Source of the DNA: Agarophyton chilense
Taxonomy: Eukaryota > Rhodophyta > Florideophyceae > Gracilariales > Gracilariaceae
Direction of reading: 5' to 3'
Assembly (NCBI GenBank): GCA_030374765.1
Contig: JARGXX010000086.1
Coordinates: forward strand, 1 to 64,000
Length of the DNA: 64,000 nucleotides
In this document: positions 12,085 to 24,811 of the stretch, in pieces
Layout: the number at the start of each line of letters is the position of its first letter
How positions within the stretch are numbered: position 1 is the stretch's first letter
The notes under the pieces: model-generated
Told to the model about the DNA's origin: nothing
Seen by the model: the letters and a program-made list of their open reading frames with translations, nothing else
Database searches by the model: none
Program-made: the position numbers and the translations under genes

Positions 12085-14357
12085 CTAGGCGCATTGGAAG
12101 TGAAGCGCCATGTCCTGCACGTTAAGAACGCAATCCATTGTGAAACGGCTGACGTCATGCGCACTTGCGGCGAAATTCATTCCATCTAGGAGTCCACGGA
12201 GATACGGCCACGGCGCGTGCAGCAGAGCCTCCTTCAAAAACACTTGGTTAGCCACGAACCACTCGAAAAGCTTTGTAGTTGGTGTTCCTCGAGCTGCAGC
12301 ACCCCTTCCATCACATTCTCGGAAGAACACCGTATGATGATGCTTTAAGTGAACGTCTAGTCGCAAGAGAGATGGGTGGCGGTCCACAATGTCGAAGGAA
12401 TACAACTGCCACACCGCCTCGGAAGCTGACACGTATCTAGGATCCTAATAGTTGCTGATCTCTTTGTATCGACCATTTGCTGCTGCAATTTCCATAGTGA
12501 CTAGATAATATCCTTTGCAAACGTATTTGAAAAGGTACTTGATTTCTTCGCCTCGAGAGACGCACAACTCGGCATTCATTTGACATGCCATCTTGCGAAG
12601 TAGATTCGGGCTGTACAGGACGACCTAAGAATTATACAGCGAGACAACACATCATTGACGGTAAGTACAGACTTTGTCCTGCAATGACTCACCGCCACCT
12701 TCGGGAGAACAACGACGATAGGAGATGTAATGCCCGCTCTCAGTGCGACAAGTCTCGGCGTTGAACACCTTCGGGAAGTATATCTTGCAGACTCCTTCAT
12801 CCTTTCAGGGCGCAGATTGGTTATCAGAGCCACAGGGCGTATGAACCATGTTCTTCAAAACTAACTCGCGAAGAGTTGGGTCGGTTGGGGGCGGGATTTC
12901 TATGGAAATGACTTTGTCAACGTTCTCCGCAAAAAGAAGTCTGTGTTGAGAGCTAGAGTTCTAGAAGAAAATGATGTGAGCATGCGGAAAATCTCTCTTC
13001 TGGAACTCAACGACCTACAGATGGGCTGCTACGGTACCAAAGTATTTCTCCTCAATGGTGAAGGCCATCAAAGCCTTGAGAGTTAGGCAAAACACTCGCG
13101 CACATAAATCGGGCCTGTCCTATAGTAACAGTGGGGTTAATGCTAGAGTTTCAGCGGCCCCTGTTGACCCAGTTGGCCCTCGCTGAGTCCATGGATAGCA
13201 CTGTATTGTAGGCCCGGATCTCATATCGGAAGTGTGTCGCCCGAGGTCCAGCGTAAGTCAAGACCTGGCAAAGTAGATGAGGGGGATCCGCAAGAGGAGG
13301 AAAGGACCGGGCGCCCTTGTTGCAGATGGTTCCGGAAAGAGGGTTGGTGCTCGACCTACTGACAACACGCTCATCTCGAAAGGGCAACGCATTGCAGGAG
13401 CGACACGGAAAGTCCATGGAACTAAGGTCAAGATATGAAGAGGACTCTTCTTCGTGCTCATCGAACAATGTGCGGGGCACTTGTTGAGTGGTTCTAACAT
13501 AGCTCAGCCGGTGTTGTCGATCACGAGTGCGCTCCTGGCTTCTAGACTGACGAATTGAAACTCTGTTGGCTTCATTTCTTCCAACTGAGTAGGAGTTTCT
13601 TCCAAAGTACATGTCTCGCGAATTAGCTCTCTGTTGGTCTCATTCGTTGCAGTATGAGTAGGGGTATCTTCCAAAGCCCGAGTCTCGCGCACTGCATCGC
13701 TTTTGGCCTCATTTCTTACAAAATAAGTAGGAGTGTTTCCCAAAGCCCGGGCCCCGCGCATGTTGGCTCGACTAGGTGTGTCCTGTTCTGCTCTAGAACG
13801 ACACGTAGCATCTCAGTTGGCACTAAGGTAAGTTCGGCGCTCGGGAGTTGTTTGAGATGCCCTCACATCACGCATAGCAGAGCAAATAGCTGCTTGGCAT
13901 GCTGATTGGACAGATGGGATCTGCTGTGCTCTTGCTGCCTAGGATATAGTACGTAAAGCGTCAAGTCTTGTAATTCGTTGTTCCTCCGTTTCTTGCGATC
14001 TTCCTTGCCGCGAACGATCCCGGTCTATCGCTTGCGTTGTCTGGCGGTGGGTCTCGCTTTGCCGTGCACACCGGATTCCCGCGCGTTCTCGATGGTGACT
14101 CCTGCGCTCTTGACCCTGTTCTGCCGTCTCATTTGGTCGTCTCACAGGTGAAAGTTCACCCTATTGTCTTCTGCGAGCTTCGGTGGCGTCGCTGTAAGGT
14201 ACGTTTGGAATAGAATCGCTAAGAAACCCTGTGAAAACACCCCTAAAAGTGCCCTACCTTGGAGCAACGGCGGCAGCATCGCCAAAAATAATATTAATAC
14301 TGTGTTACTTATGAAACCGGGCCTGAGCGTATAATACGCAATTTCAAGCAATATCAA
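12085..14357 (-). pseudogene. Helitron Rep-type protein without helicase (copy 3)
   Basis: This copy is nearly identical to the one in the preceding unit, with the same HUH motif, YLFKYVCKG, SASEAVW and terminal LLHAPWPYL segment, and the same shared stops. Private or subset differences are small. One His codon in the N-terminal repeats has become Tyr (ACAAAATAAGTAGG on the + strand), and a GGCGAAAC site reads GGCAAAAC, a change shared with the next two units. The shared stops show that the gene was already inactive when the unit was amplified. Confidence 0.83.
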
Positions 14358-15866
14358 TAAGAATATACTATTGGTTCACAACAGCAAGGGTTGGTCAAGT
14401 ACTGTGAGTTCCTTTCCACGCAATGCAGTGATCCATCACGATGGCAGTCTTTGCAAGAATACTTCGTTCAGCAGTAAGATCGTCTGCGAGGGAGTGAGAC
14501 TGCAATAGAAATATTTAAAAATATTATGCCACCATATAATAAAAATCTTTATTAATAATATTTTAAAGCATTCAAAACCTAATCATAAATAACTTCCTGT
14601 TTTTTCCAATGCCGTATGTTCTTCAGAATTTCTTTCCACGGTCCAATCTTCTTAATATGGACCTTCTCTAAATAATAAGGACTTGCGATTGTTTTCCGTG
14701 AAGAAATGTGTTCCAGAAGAGGATCCGCAGCACGCTCGCAGGAAGCTGATCAGGCTCGCTGGAAGTGCGTGGAGCATGTTATTACACGTGTAAGTGTATA
14801 AGGATAGGAAAGCTCTGCAGAGTAGGGGAAACGAAATGCTTAAGGAAAGAAGACGACGGAGCAGGTAGCAAAGGAAAAGGGACGGATGAAGGTGTCGAAG
14901 ATAGTGGTTGTCCAGGGAACTGGTACTGTAACGAAGCAGCCTAAACAGTGCTCACCTTTTAATTTTTTTTCCAACGTTCACATAAGCACAAGGTGCCGTT
15001 GCACTATATCCATGGAAAGGGTGCGCGCATTTGCACAAACACGCCGAGAGCAACGGCGCCCGTTGGCTGCAGCCCCGCAGACGTTTGCCGCCTCCCCAAT
15101 GACGGGCCGTGGCAGTCTCGTTCCGCCGCCAGTGCGAGTGCCACGGCACGCCATTGATCCGCCGACGCACACGTGTCGTCGCCCACCAATACCGCGCCGC
15201 GGCACTCTGGTGTCGCCCCAAAGTGGCCCACTATGCTCTCCTGCAGTGACACACGGACAAACAGACACAGACACAGACACAGACCTACAGACACAGGCAT
15301 GTGCTTTACTAGTTGGATTCAACCACGCAGATCAAATGGTGAAAGAAAAGAACGATACGAGTTGTAAAACAAGCTATGAAAAATGCGATCATAGTCTCCC
15401 TGAGACCGCAGCTCTGAAAAGAGATGTGAAACATGTCCACGTGTATATGCGAAAGGGGTACCGTACACGATTGAGGGCCACAGCGGTACCGTACCCGTGT
15501 CAGGCTTGCACATGGGCCTCAACATCTGCCTGTTTATCCAAGAAAACATGGATTTAGTTTTCACTTTTCCCACTTCCTCCTTGTCCCGCAATTTCAGCAC
15601 CACCAAAACCCTGTTTCCTCCGCAACGCAACTCAACCGGTAGCATTCCACGCACGGATTCTCCCACAACCGACATCTTGGTCACCACTATGTTCACACAT
15701 GCGTTATCAACGTATCTCTCATATGCGCAGAAAATCCAAGGGCGGCTGTTGGTCGCGCTGCACCTATCTTCGGGCTCTCCAGCGCGCGGGCCCGAGATTG
15801 AAACGTACCGTGTCCACAACGACCAACAATTTCAACGCTGCTTAATACATATCAACAAAGCACCTG

Positions 15867-16315
15867 TGTTAGGAATTCAGATGATTTTTAGTCAATTATG
15901 TTATGCATTTATGTTATGATTTAGTTACATTATGCTTTAAGTCTGTTATTTGAGTTTTAGTGCTTTGGCGGTCCAGTCCCATAATCCATGTTGACCCTAT
16001 TCGTCATTTCAAGGACCATTGTCATCTCACACGTCACAATGACTTTATAGATGACATTCTTGTCACAATCAACAAAGCTGTCACTGTCAGCATCATCGAG
16101 CAAGTGACAGCGAGGCATTGGACACGCATGCACGATTGAACCTCGTGGAAGCAACCATGTTTCACACGACACCCAATTAGAATGGTATATTAGAAAACCT
16201 TTATGACCTCTTCTTCGAAGGTTCAGTGGTTTATATAAACCCTGGTCGACTGGTTGACTCTCACCTCGGCCGTCACGAGGATTCACCTTTTCAACTACTG
16301 ACCAGTGTTCTAACA
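15867..16315 (+). mobile_element. Chimeric solo LTR of the same element (unit 3)
   Basis: A single LTR with TGTTAG...CTAACA ends is still flanked by ACCTG on both sides. Its left part carries the variants of the element's 5' LTR (for example GACAGCGAGG) and its right part those of the 3' LTR (GGTATATT, TCGACTGGTTGAC). It therefore arose by recombination between the two LTRs of one element, with the crossover between about 16110 and 16188. The interior is lost. Confidence 0.92.
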
Positions 16316-16545
16316 ACCTGTGCTCATTTGCCGGTATATGAAAACGCCAAACAACAAACGAGCCTCAACTCCGATTACTTGCTTTCCCGACGCCAAAACG
16401 TTCCCCCTTCTGCTCATGTACTTGACTCCTATCAGTCCTTTTGAAACGTATATCGTCCGCCGGTTGCGCGGCGAAAACTGTTTCCCGTTGAAAGTGTAAA
16501 CAATGGAAGCATACATGAAACCTTTTAGTTCAGTAATAAAAAGCC

Positions 16546-18818
16546 CTAGGCGCATTGGAAGTGAAGCGCCATGTCCTGCACGTTAAGAACGCAATCCATT
16601 GTGAAACGGCTGACGTCATGCGCACTTGCGGCGAAATTCATTCCATCTAGGAGTCCACGGAGATACGGCCACGGCGCGTGCAGCAGAGCCTCCTTCAAAA
16701 ACACTTGGTTAGCCACGAACCACTCGAAAAGCTTTGTAGTTGGTGTTCCTCGAGCTGCAGCACCCCTTCCATCACATTCTCGGAAGAACACCGTATGATG
16801 ATGCTTTAAGTGAACGTCTAGTCGCAAGAGAGATGGGTGGCGGTCCACAATGTCGAAGGAATACAACTGCCACACCGCCTCGGAAGCTGACACGTATCTA
16901 GGATCCTAATAGTTGCTGATCTCTTTGTATCGACCATTTGCTGCTGCAATTTCCATAGTGACTAGATAATATCCTTTGCAAACGTATTTGAAAAGGTACT
17001 TGATTTCTTCGCCTCGAGAGACGCACAACTCGGCATTCATTTGACATGCCATCTTGCGAAGTAGATTCGGGCTGTACAGGACGACCTAAGAATTATACAG
17101 CGAGACAACACATCATTGACGGTAAGTACAGACTTTGTCCTGCAATGACTCACCGCCACCTTCGGGAGAACAACGACGATAGGAGATGTAATGCCCGCTC
17201 TCAGTGCGACAAGTCTCGGCGTTGAACACCTTCGGGAAGTATATCTTGCAGACTCCTTCATCCTTTCAGGGCGCAGATTGGTTATCAGAGCCACAGGGCG
17301 TATGAACCATGTTCTTCAAAACTAACTCGCGAAGAGTTGGGTCGGTTGGGGGCGGGATTTCTATGGAAATGACTTTGTCAACGTTCTCCGCAAAAAGAAG
17401 TCTGTGTTGAGAGCTAGAGTTCTAGAAGAAAATGATGTGAGCATGCGGAAAATCTCTCTTCTGGAACTCAACGACCTACAGATGGGCTGCTACGGTACCA
17501 AAGTATTTCTCCTCAATGGTGAAGGCCATCAAAGCCTTGAGAGTTAGGCAAAACACTCGCGCACATAAATCGGGCCTGTCCTATAGTAACAGTGGGGTTA
17601 ATGCTAGAGTTTCAGCGGCCCCTGTTGACCCAGTGGGCTCTCGCTGAGTCCATGGGTAGCACTGTATTGTAGGCCCGGATCTCATATCGGAAGTGTGTCG
17701 CCCGAGGTCCAGCGTAAGTCAAGACCTGGCAAAGTAGAGAAGGGGGATCCGCAAGAGGAGGAAAGGACCGGGCGCCCTTGTTGCAGATGGTTCCGGAAAG
17801 AGGGTTGGTGCTCGACCTACTGACAACACGCTCATCTCGAAAGGGCAACGCATTGCAGGAGCGACACGGAAAGTCCATGGAACTAAGGTCAAGATATGAA
17901 GAGGACTCTTCTTCGTGCTCATCGAACAATGTGCGGGGCACTTGTTGAGTGGTTCTAACATAGCTCAGCCGGTGTTGTCGATCACGAGTGCGCTCCTGGC
18001 TTCTAGACTGACGAATTGAAACTCTGTTGGCTTCATTTCTTCCAACTGAGTAGGAGTTTCTTCCAAAGTACATGTCTCGCGAATTAGCTCTCTGTTGGTC
18101 TCATTCGTTGCAGTATGAGTAGGGGTATCTTCCAAAGCCCGAGTCTCGCGCACTGCATCGCTTTTGGCCTCATTTCTTACAAAATGAGTAGGAGTGTTTC
18201 CCAAAGCCCGGGCCCCGCGCATGTTGGCTCGACTAGGTGTGTCCTGTTCTGCTCTAGAACGACACGTAGCATCTCAGTTGGCACTAAGGTAAGTTCGGCG
18301 CTCGGGAGTTGTTTGAGATGCCCTCACATCACGCATAGCAGAGCAAATAGCTGCTTGGCATGCTGATTGGACAGATGGGATCTGCTGTGCTCTTGCTGCC
18401 TAGGATATAGTACGTAAAGCGTCAAGTCTTGTAATTCGTTGTTCCTCCGTTTCTTGCGATCTTCCTTGCCGCGAACGATCCCGGTCTATCGCTTGCGTTG
18501 TCTGGCGGTGGGTCTCGCTTTGCCGTGCACACCGGATTCCCGCGCGTTCTCGATGGTGACTCCTGCGCTCTTGACCCTGTTCTGCCGTCTCATTTGGTCG
18601 TCTCACAGGTGAAAGTTCACCCTATTGTCTTCTGCGAGCTTCGGTGGCGTCGCTGTAAGGTACGTTTGGAATAGAATCGCTAAGAAACCCTGTGAAAACA
18701 CCCCTAAAAGTGCCCTACCTTGGAGCAACGGCGGCAGCATCGCCAAAAATAATATTAATACTGTGTTACTTATGAAACCGGGCCTGAGCGTATAATACGC
18801 AATTTCAAGCAATATCAA
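16546..18818 (-). pseudogene. Helitron Rep-type protein without helicase (copy 4)
   Basis: It has the same architecture as the other copies. It follows the short unit's solo LTR, so its 3' neighbourhood differs: the 46-bp motif is single here instead of doubled. It shares with the array-edge copy the variants GGCTCTCGCTGAGTCCATGGG and AGAGAAGGGGG, which units 1-3 lack. This suggests units 4 and 5 are sister copies rather than a random draw from the array. Confidence 0.83.
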
Positions 18819-20327
18819 TAAGAATATACTATTGGTTCACAACAGCAAGGGTTGGTCAAGTACTGTGAGTTCCTTTCCACGCAATGCAGTGATCCATCAC
18901 GATGGCAGTCTTTGCAAGAATACTTCGTTCAGCAGTAAGATCGTCTGCGAGGGAGTGAGACTGCAATAGAAATATTTAAAAATATTATGCCACCATATAA
19001 TAAAAATCTTTATTAATAATATTTTAAAGCATTCAAAACCTAATCATAAATAACTTCCTGTTTTTTCCAATGCCGTATGTTCTTCAGAATTTCTTTCCAC
19101 GGTCCAATCTTCTTAATATGGACCTTCTCTAAATAATAAGGACTTGCGATTGTTTTCCGTGAAGAAATGTGTTCCAGAAGAGGATCCGCAGCACGCTCGC
19201 AGGAAGCTGATCAGGCTCGCTGGAAGTGCGTGGAGCATGTTATTACACGTGTAAGTGTATAAGGATAGGAAAGCTCTGCAGAGTAGGGGAAACGAAATGC
19301 TTAAGGAAAGAAGACGACGGAGCAGGTAGCAAAGGAAAAGGGACGGATGAAGGTGTCGAAGATAGTGGTTGTCCAGGGAACTGGTACTGTAACGAAGCAG
19401 CCTAAACAGTGCTCACCTTTTAATTTTTTTTCCAACGTTCACATAAGCACAAGGTGCCGTTGCACTATATCCATGGAAAGGGTGCGCGCATTTGCACAAA
19501 CACGCCGAGAGCAACGGCGCCCGTTGGCTGCAGCCCCGCAGACGTTTGCCGCCTCCCCAATGACGGGCCGTGGCAGTCTCGTTCCGCCGCCAGTGCGAGT
19601 GCCACGGCACGCCATTGATCCGCCGACGCACACGTGTCGTCGCCCACCAATACCGCGCCGCGGCACTCTGGTGTCGCCCCAAAGTGGCCCACTATGCTCT
19701 CCTGCAGTGACACACGGACAAACAGACACAGACACAGACACAGACCTACAGACACAGGCATGTGCTTTACTAGTTGGATTCAACCACGCAGATCAAATGG
19801 TGAAAGAAAAGAACGATACGAGTTGTAAAACAAGCTATGAAAAATGCGATCATAGTCTCCCTGAGACCGCAGCTCTGAAAAGAGATGTGAAACATGTCCA
19901 CGTGTATATGCGAAAGGGGTACCGTACACGATTGAGGGCCACAGCGGTACCGTACCCGTGTCAGGCTAGCACATGGGCCTCAACATCTGCCTGTTTATCC
20001 AAGAAAACATGGATTTAGTTTTCACTTTTCCCACTTCCTCCTTGTCCCGCAATTTCAGCACCACCAAAACCCTGTTTCCTCCGCAACGCAACTCAACCGG
20101 TAGCATTCCACGCACGGATTCTCCCACAACCGACATCTTGGTCACCACTATGTTCACACATGCGTTATCAACGTATCTCTCATATGCGCAGAAAATCCAA
20201 GGGCGGCTGTTGGTCGCGCTGCACCTATCTTCGGGCTCTCCAGCGCGCGGGCCCGAGATTGAAACGTACCGTGTCCACAACGACCAACAATTTCAACGCT
20301 GCTTAATACATATCAACAAAGCACCTG

Positions 20328-22742
20328 TGTTAGGAATTCAGATGATTTTTAGTCAATTATGTTATTCATTTATGTTATGATTTAGTTATACTATGCTTTA
20401 AGTCTGTTATTTGAGTTTTAGTGCTTTGGCGGTCCAGTCCCATAATCCATGTTGACCCTATTCGTCATTTCAAGGACCATTGTCATCTCACACGTCACAA
20501 TGACTTTATAGATGACATTCTTGTCACAATCAACAAAGCTGTCACTGTCAGCATCATCGAGCAAGTGACAGCGAGGCATTGGACACGCATGCACGATTGA
20601 ACCTCGTGGAAGCAACCATGTTTCACACGACACCCAATTAGAATGGTACATTAGAAAACACTCTTTATGACCTCTTCTTCGAAGGTTCAGTAGTCTATAT
20701 AAACCCTGGTGGACCGGCCGACTCTCACCTCGGCCGTCACGAGGATTCACCTTTTCAACTACTGACCAGTGTTCTAACATTGGTAGCCATCGCAAGTAAG
20801 TATTGCACTCACTTCAAACTGGTGACCATCCAGCCCTGGTGGATTTTGCTATACAAAATTCCCCAGGCTTGGATGAACCACAGGAATCCAGCTCTTTACT
20901 GACTGTCGATTTCTGCCGCGTTTCTGCGTGTTTCCAGTGAGCTCAATAAACCGATCTCAGGTACCGCCGTCTTCGCCGTCGTTCTATACCAACACGGATA
21001 TCTCCTCCGAACCACCGTCATCGCCGCCGCCACCACCGCCACCACAGATCGACCCTGCTGATTGTAACCATTTCAGATCCCTGGAACCGCGTACTCCACC
21101 GCCGTACGAACAGTCTTCGCAGTCGTCTCCTCTTCGTGAACTGTTGTCAACCTTCGAACCGAGACCAAGTGCAACTAAGGATAACAAGGCCCAAAGCCGT
21201 CGCTTACTCCCAATCGACGACGGTGCCAACTTCCACATCTTTCGTGTAGCATCCGACCGTATCAGGCAGCAACGTAAGCGCACTCTCCGTCGTCGCCTCA
21301 AAACCCCTCGTTGCGACACGTGTGATTTATGTTTCAATAGCCGCGTTCAACTTGGTGAACATCTCTCTGGCAGCCGACACAGGAACAAAGTACTGAATCA
21401 GAAGTCCGCTCCAGGTTATTACAATTGTGGTATTCGATCTTTCAACAACTGGAAGCACTACGAAGATCATAAAGGTGGAAGAAAGCATCAAGCCGCAGTT
21501 AGGAGAGAAAACCGCTGTGAACAAGCTTATTTCAAGTAAATACCAACGAAGTTGTTGCCCAAGTACTACCCATACTATTTCTTGCAAACTGCTCAGACAT
21601 ACTGAAGCAGTATAAAAAGAGTCAAAAACACTGAAACCTTTGAGGCCCAGTCACCACACTCTCACCACATCCACACCACACCCTCGCCGAACTTCACCGT
21701 ACCCTCGTTTCCATTCCGTTCTACCGTCATCAAACCCCTACCGATATGACCGATAATCACGTTCCAAATCCGACTCAAGCTCTTCAGATTGATGCTGCGT
21801 CTTCTTTCTACAGCCGAATTTGGCTTGGCGGAAGGCGCATGCTTCTTTGGTTTGAAGATATATCTGATGAAATTCTAGTGAAGTTCCGTTTAGCTTGGGC
21901 TTCTTGTCATATTTGCTAAGCGTTTGTTCAACTTCGTGGCCCGTTCCTAACCGAAGAAAAGGCCGATATACTCCAAAAATTGTTCAAGGTTTACGACAAT
22001 GGGATTCTGGAGTCCATAGACGAGCAGTTCATTCTCTTCCTATTCACATTTATAGTCTCGCAATATGGACATTTAAGTGCCGATCCTGAAGATACGTTTC
22101 TCAATGCCGTTGAATCATCTATACTACAAATCGAGGATAATCCTGATGTAGACTTTTCAATGGAATTCGAACCAAGGTCTGATATGTTGATTTTCCCGAA
22201 ATCCTCCTGGTATACCAGAACTGCACGCCGTCCCCAATGGAACACTGAACCACTGACGAGTCGGGACGACTCTCTTTCATGGGGGAAGTGATGTTAGGAA
22301 TTCAGATGATTTTTAGTCAATTATGTTATGCATTTATGTTATGATTTAGTATTACTATGCTTTAAGTATGTTATTTGAGTTTCAGTGCTTTGGCGGTCCA
22401 GTCCCATAATCCATTTTGACCCTCTAATCGCCATTTCAAGGACCATTGTCATCTCACACGTCACAATGACTTTATAGATGACATTCTTGTCACAATCAAC
22501 AAAGCTGTCACTGTCAGCATCATCGAGCAAGTGACAACGAGGCATTGGACACGCATGCACGATTGAACCTCGTGGAAGCAACCATGTTTCACACGACACC
22601 CAATTAGAATGGTATATTAGAAAACCTTTATGACCTCTTCTTCGAAGGTTCAGTGGTTTATATAAACCCTGGTCGACTGGTTGACTCTCACCTCGGCCGT
22701 CACGAGGATTCACCTTTTCAACTACTGACCAGTGTTCTAACA
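20328..22742 (+). mobile_element. Non-autonomous LTR retroelement, unit 4 copy
   Basis: It has the same site, flanks and LTR variants as units 1 and 2. The interior is essentially identical, with only a few single-base differences. The presence of a full copy on both sides of the solo LTR shows that the deletion in unit 3 is the derived state. Confidence 0.9.
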
Positions 22743-23018
22743 ACCTGTGCTCATTTGCCGGTATATGAAAACGCCAAACAACAAACGAGCCTCAACTCCG
22801 ATTACTTGCTTTCCCGACGCCAAACAACAAACGAGCCTCAACTCCGATTACTTGCTTTCCCGACGCCAAAACGTTCCCCCTTCTGCTCATGTACTTGACT
22901 CCTATCAGTCCTTTTGAAACGTATATCGTCCGCCGGTTGCGCGGCGAAAACTGTTTCCCGTTGAAAGTGTAAACAATGGAAGCATACATGAAACCTTTTA
23001 GTTCAGTAATAAAAAGCC

Positions 23019-24759
23019 CTAGGCGCATTGGAAGTGAAGCGCCATGTCCTGCACGTTAAGAACGCAATCCATTGTGAAACGGCTGACGTCATGCGCACTT
23101 GCGGCGAAATTCATTCCATCTAGGAGTCCACGGAGATACGGCCACGGCGCGTGCAGCAGAGCCTCCTTCAAAAACACTTGGTTAGCCACGAACCACTCGA
23201 AAAGCTTTGTAGTTGGTGTTCCTCGAGCTGCAGCACCCCTTCCATCACATTCTCGGAAGAACACCGTATGATGATGCTTTAAGTGAACGTCTAGTCGCAA
23301 GAGAGATGGGTGGCGGTCCACAATGTCGAAGGAATACAACTGCCACACCGCCTCGGAAGCTGACACGTATCTAGGATCCTAATAGTTGCTGATCTCTTTG
23401 TATCGACCATTTGCTGCTGCAATTTCCATAGTGACTAGATAATAACCTTTGCAAACGTATTTGAAAAGGTACTTGATTTCTTCGCCTCGAGAGACGCACA
23501 ACTCGGCATTCATTTGACATGCCATCTTGCGAAGTAGATTCGGGCTGTACAGGACGACCTAAGAATTATACAGCGAGACAACACATCATTGACGGTAAGT
23601 ACAGACTTTGTCCTGCAATGACTCACCGCCACCTTCGGGAGAACAACGACGATAGGAGATGTAATGCCCGCTCTCAGTGCGACAAGTCTCGGCGTTGAAC
23701 ACCTTCGGGAAGTATATCTTGCAGACTCCTTCATCCTTTCAGGGCGCAGATTGGTTATCAGAGCCACAGGGCGTATGAACCATGTTCTTCAAAACTAACT
23801 CGCGAAGAGTTGGGTCGGTTGGGGGCGGGATTTCTATGGAAATGACTTTGTCAACGTTCTCCGCAAAAAGAAGTCTGTGTTGAGAGCTAGAGTTCTAGAA
23901 GAAAATGATGTGAGCATGCGGAAAATCTCTCTTCTGGAACTCAACGACCTACAGATGGGCTGCTACGGTACCAAAGTATTTCTCCTCAATGGTGAAGGCC
24001 ATCAAAGCCTTGAGAGTTAGGCAAAACACTCGCGCACATAAATCGGGCCTGTCCTATAGTAACAGTGGGGTTAATGCTAGAGTTTCAGCGGCCCCTGTTG
24101 ACCCAGTTGGCTCTCGCTGAGTCCATGGGTAGCACTGTATTGTAGGCCCGGATCTCATATCGGAAGTGTGTCGCCCGAGGTCCAGCGTAAGTCAAGACCT
24201 GGCAAAGTAGAGAAGGGGGATCCGCAAGAGGAGGAAAGGACCGGGCGCCCTTGTTGCAGATGGTTCCGGAAAGAGGGTTGGTGCTCAACCTACTGACGAC
24301 ACGCTCATCTCGAAAGGGCAACGCATTGCAGGAGCGACACGGAAAGTCCATGGCACTAAGATCTAGATATGAAGAGGACTCTTCTTCGTGCTCATCGAAC
24401 AATGTGCGGGGCACGTGTTGAGTGGTTTTAACATATCTCAGCCGGTGTTGTCGATCACGAGTGCGCTCCTGGCTTCTAGACTGACGAATTGAAACTCTGT
24501 TGGCCTCATTTCTTCCAACTGAGTAGGAGTTTCTTCCAAAGTACATGTCTCGCGAATTAGCTCTCTGTTGGCCTCATTCGTTGCAGTATGAGTAGGGGTA
24601 TCTTCCAAAGCCCGAGTCTCGCGCACTGCATCGCTTTTGGCCTCATTTCTTACAAAATGAGTAGGAGTGTTTCCCAAAGCCCGGGCCCCGCGCATGTTGG
24701 CTCGACTAGGTGTGTCCTGTTTTGCTCTAGAACGACACGTAGCATCTCAGTTGGCACTA
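23019..24759 (-). pseudogene. Helitron Rep-type protein (copy 5, truncated at array edge)
   Basis: The Rep region, Cys segment and part of the N-terminal repeats match the other copies. Homology stops at 24759, so the extreme N-terminal Arg-rich part is missing. This copy has the most private changes, for example around 24290-24440 (CTGACGACAC, GATCTAGATAT, CACGTGTTGAG). That is typical of an array-edge unit that escapes homogenisation. The junction sequence is CACTA followed by unique DNA. Confidence 0.8.
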
Positions 24760-24811
24760 TGGTCGCGTTGACACTCCCTCGCTCCTTCTGCAAAGTCCCT
24801 GTTAATACCTA

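Larger units (their letters stand above)
1..24759. repeat. Head-to-tail tandem array of a 6.47-kb Helitron-bearing unit
   Basis: The anchor GAGAGCTAGAG recurs at 1, 6475, 12948, 17409 and 23882, giving unit lengths of 6474, 6473, 4461 and 6473 bp plus a truncated edge unit that stops matching after 24759. By eye the full units differ at only a few tens of positions, so the array is young or homogenised. The 2012-bp shortfall of the third unit is fully explained by loss of 1966 bp of an LTR element and 46 bp of a short tandem duplication. Each unit holds a minus-strand Helitron Rep-type gene fragment, a spacer of about 1.5 kb and the LTR element. Unit borders are arbitrary because I could not identify the Helitron termini. 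The left end of the array lies outside the window. Confidence 0.95.

Noticed and set aside
1-24759. Array as ribosomal DNA, CRISPR or a phage concatemer
   Set aside because: There are no rRNA-like sequences, no short regular repeats with unique spacers, and the proteins are Helitron and LTR-element types found in eukaryotes.
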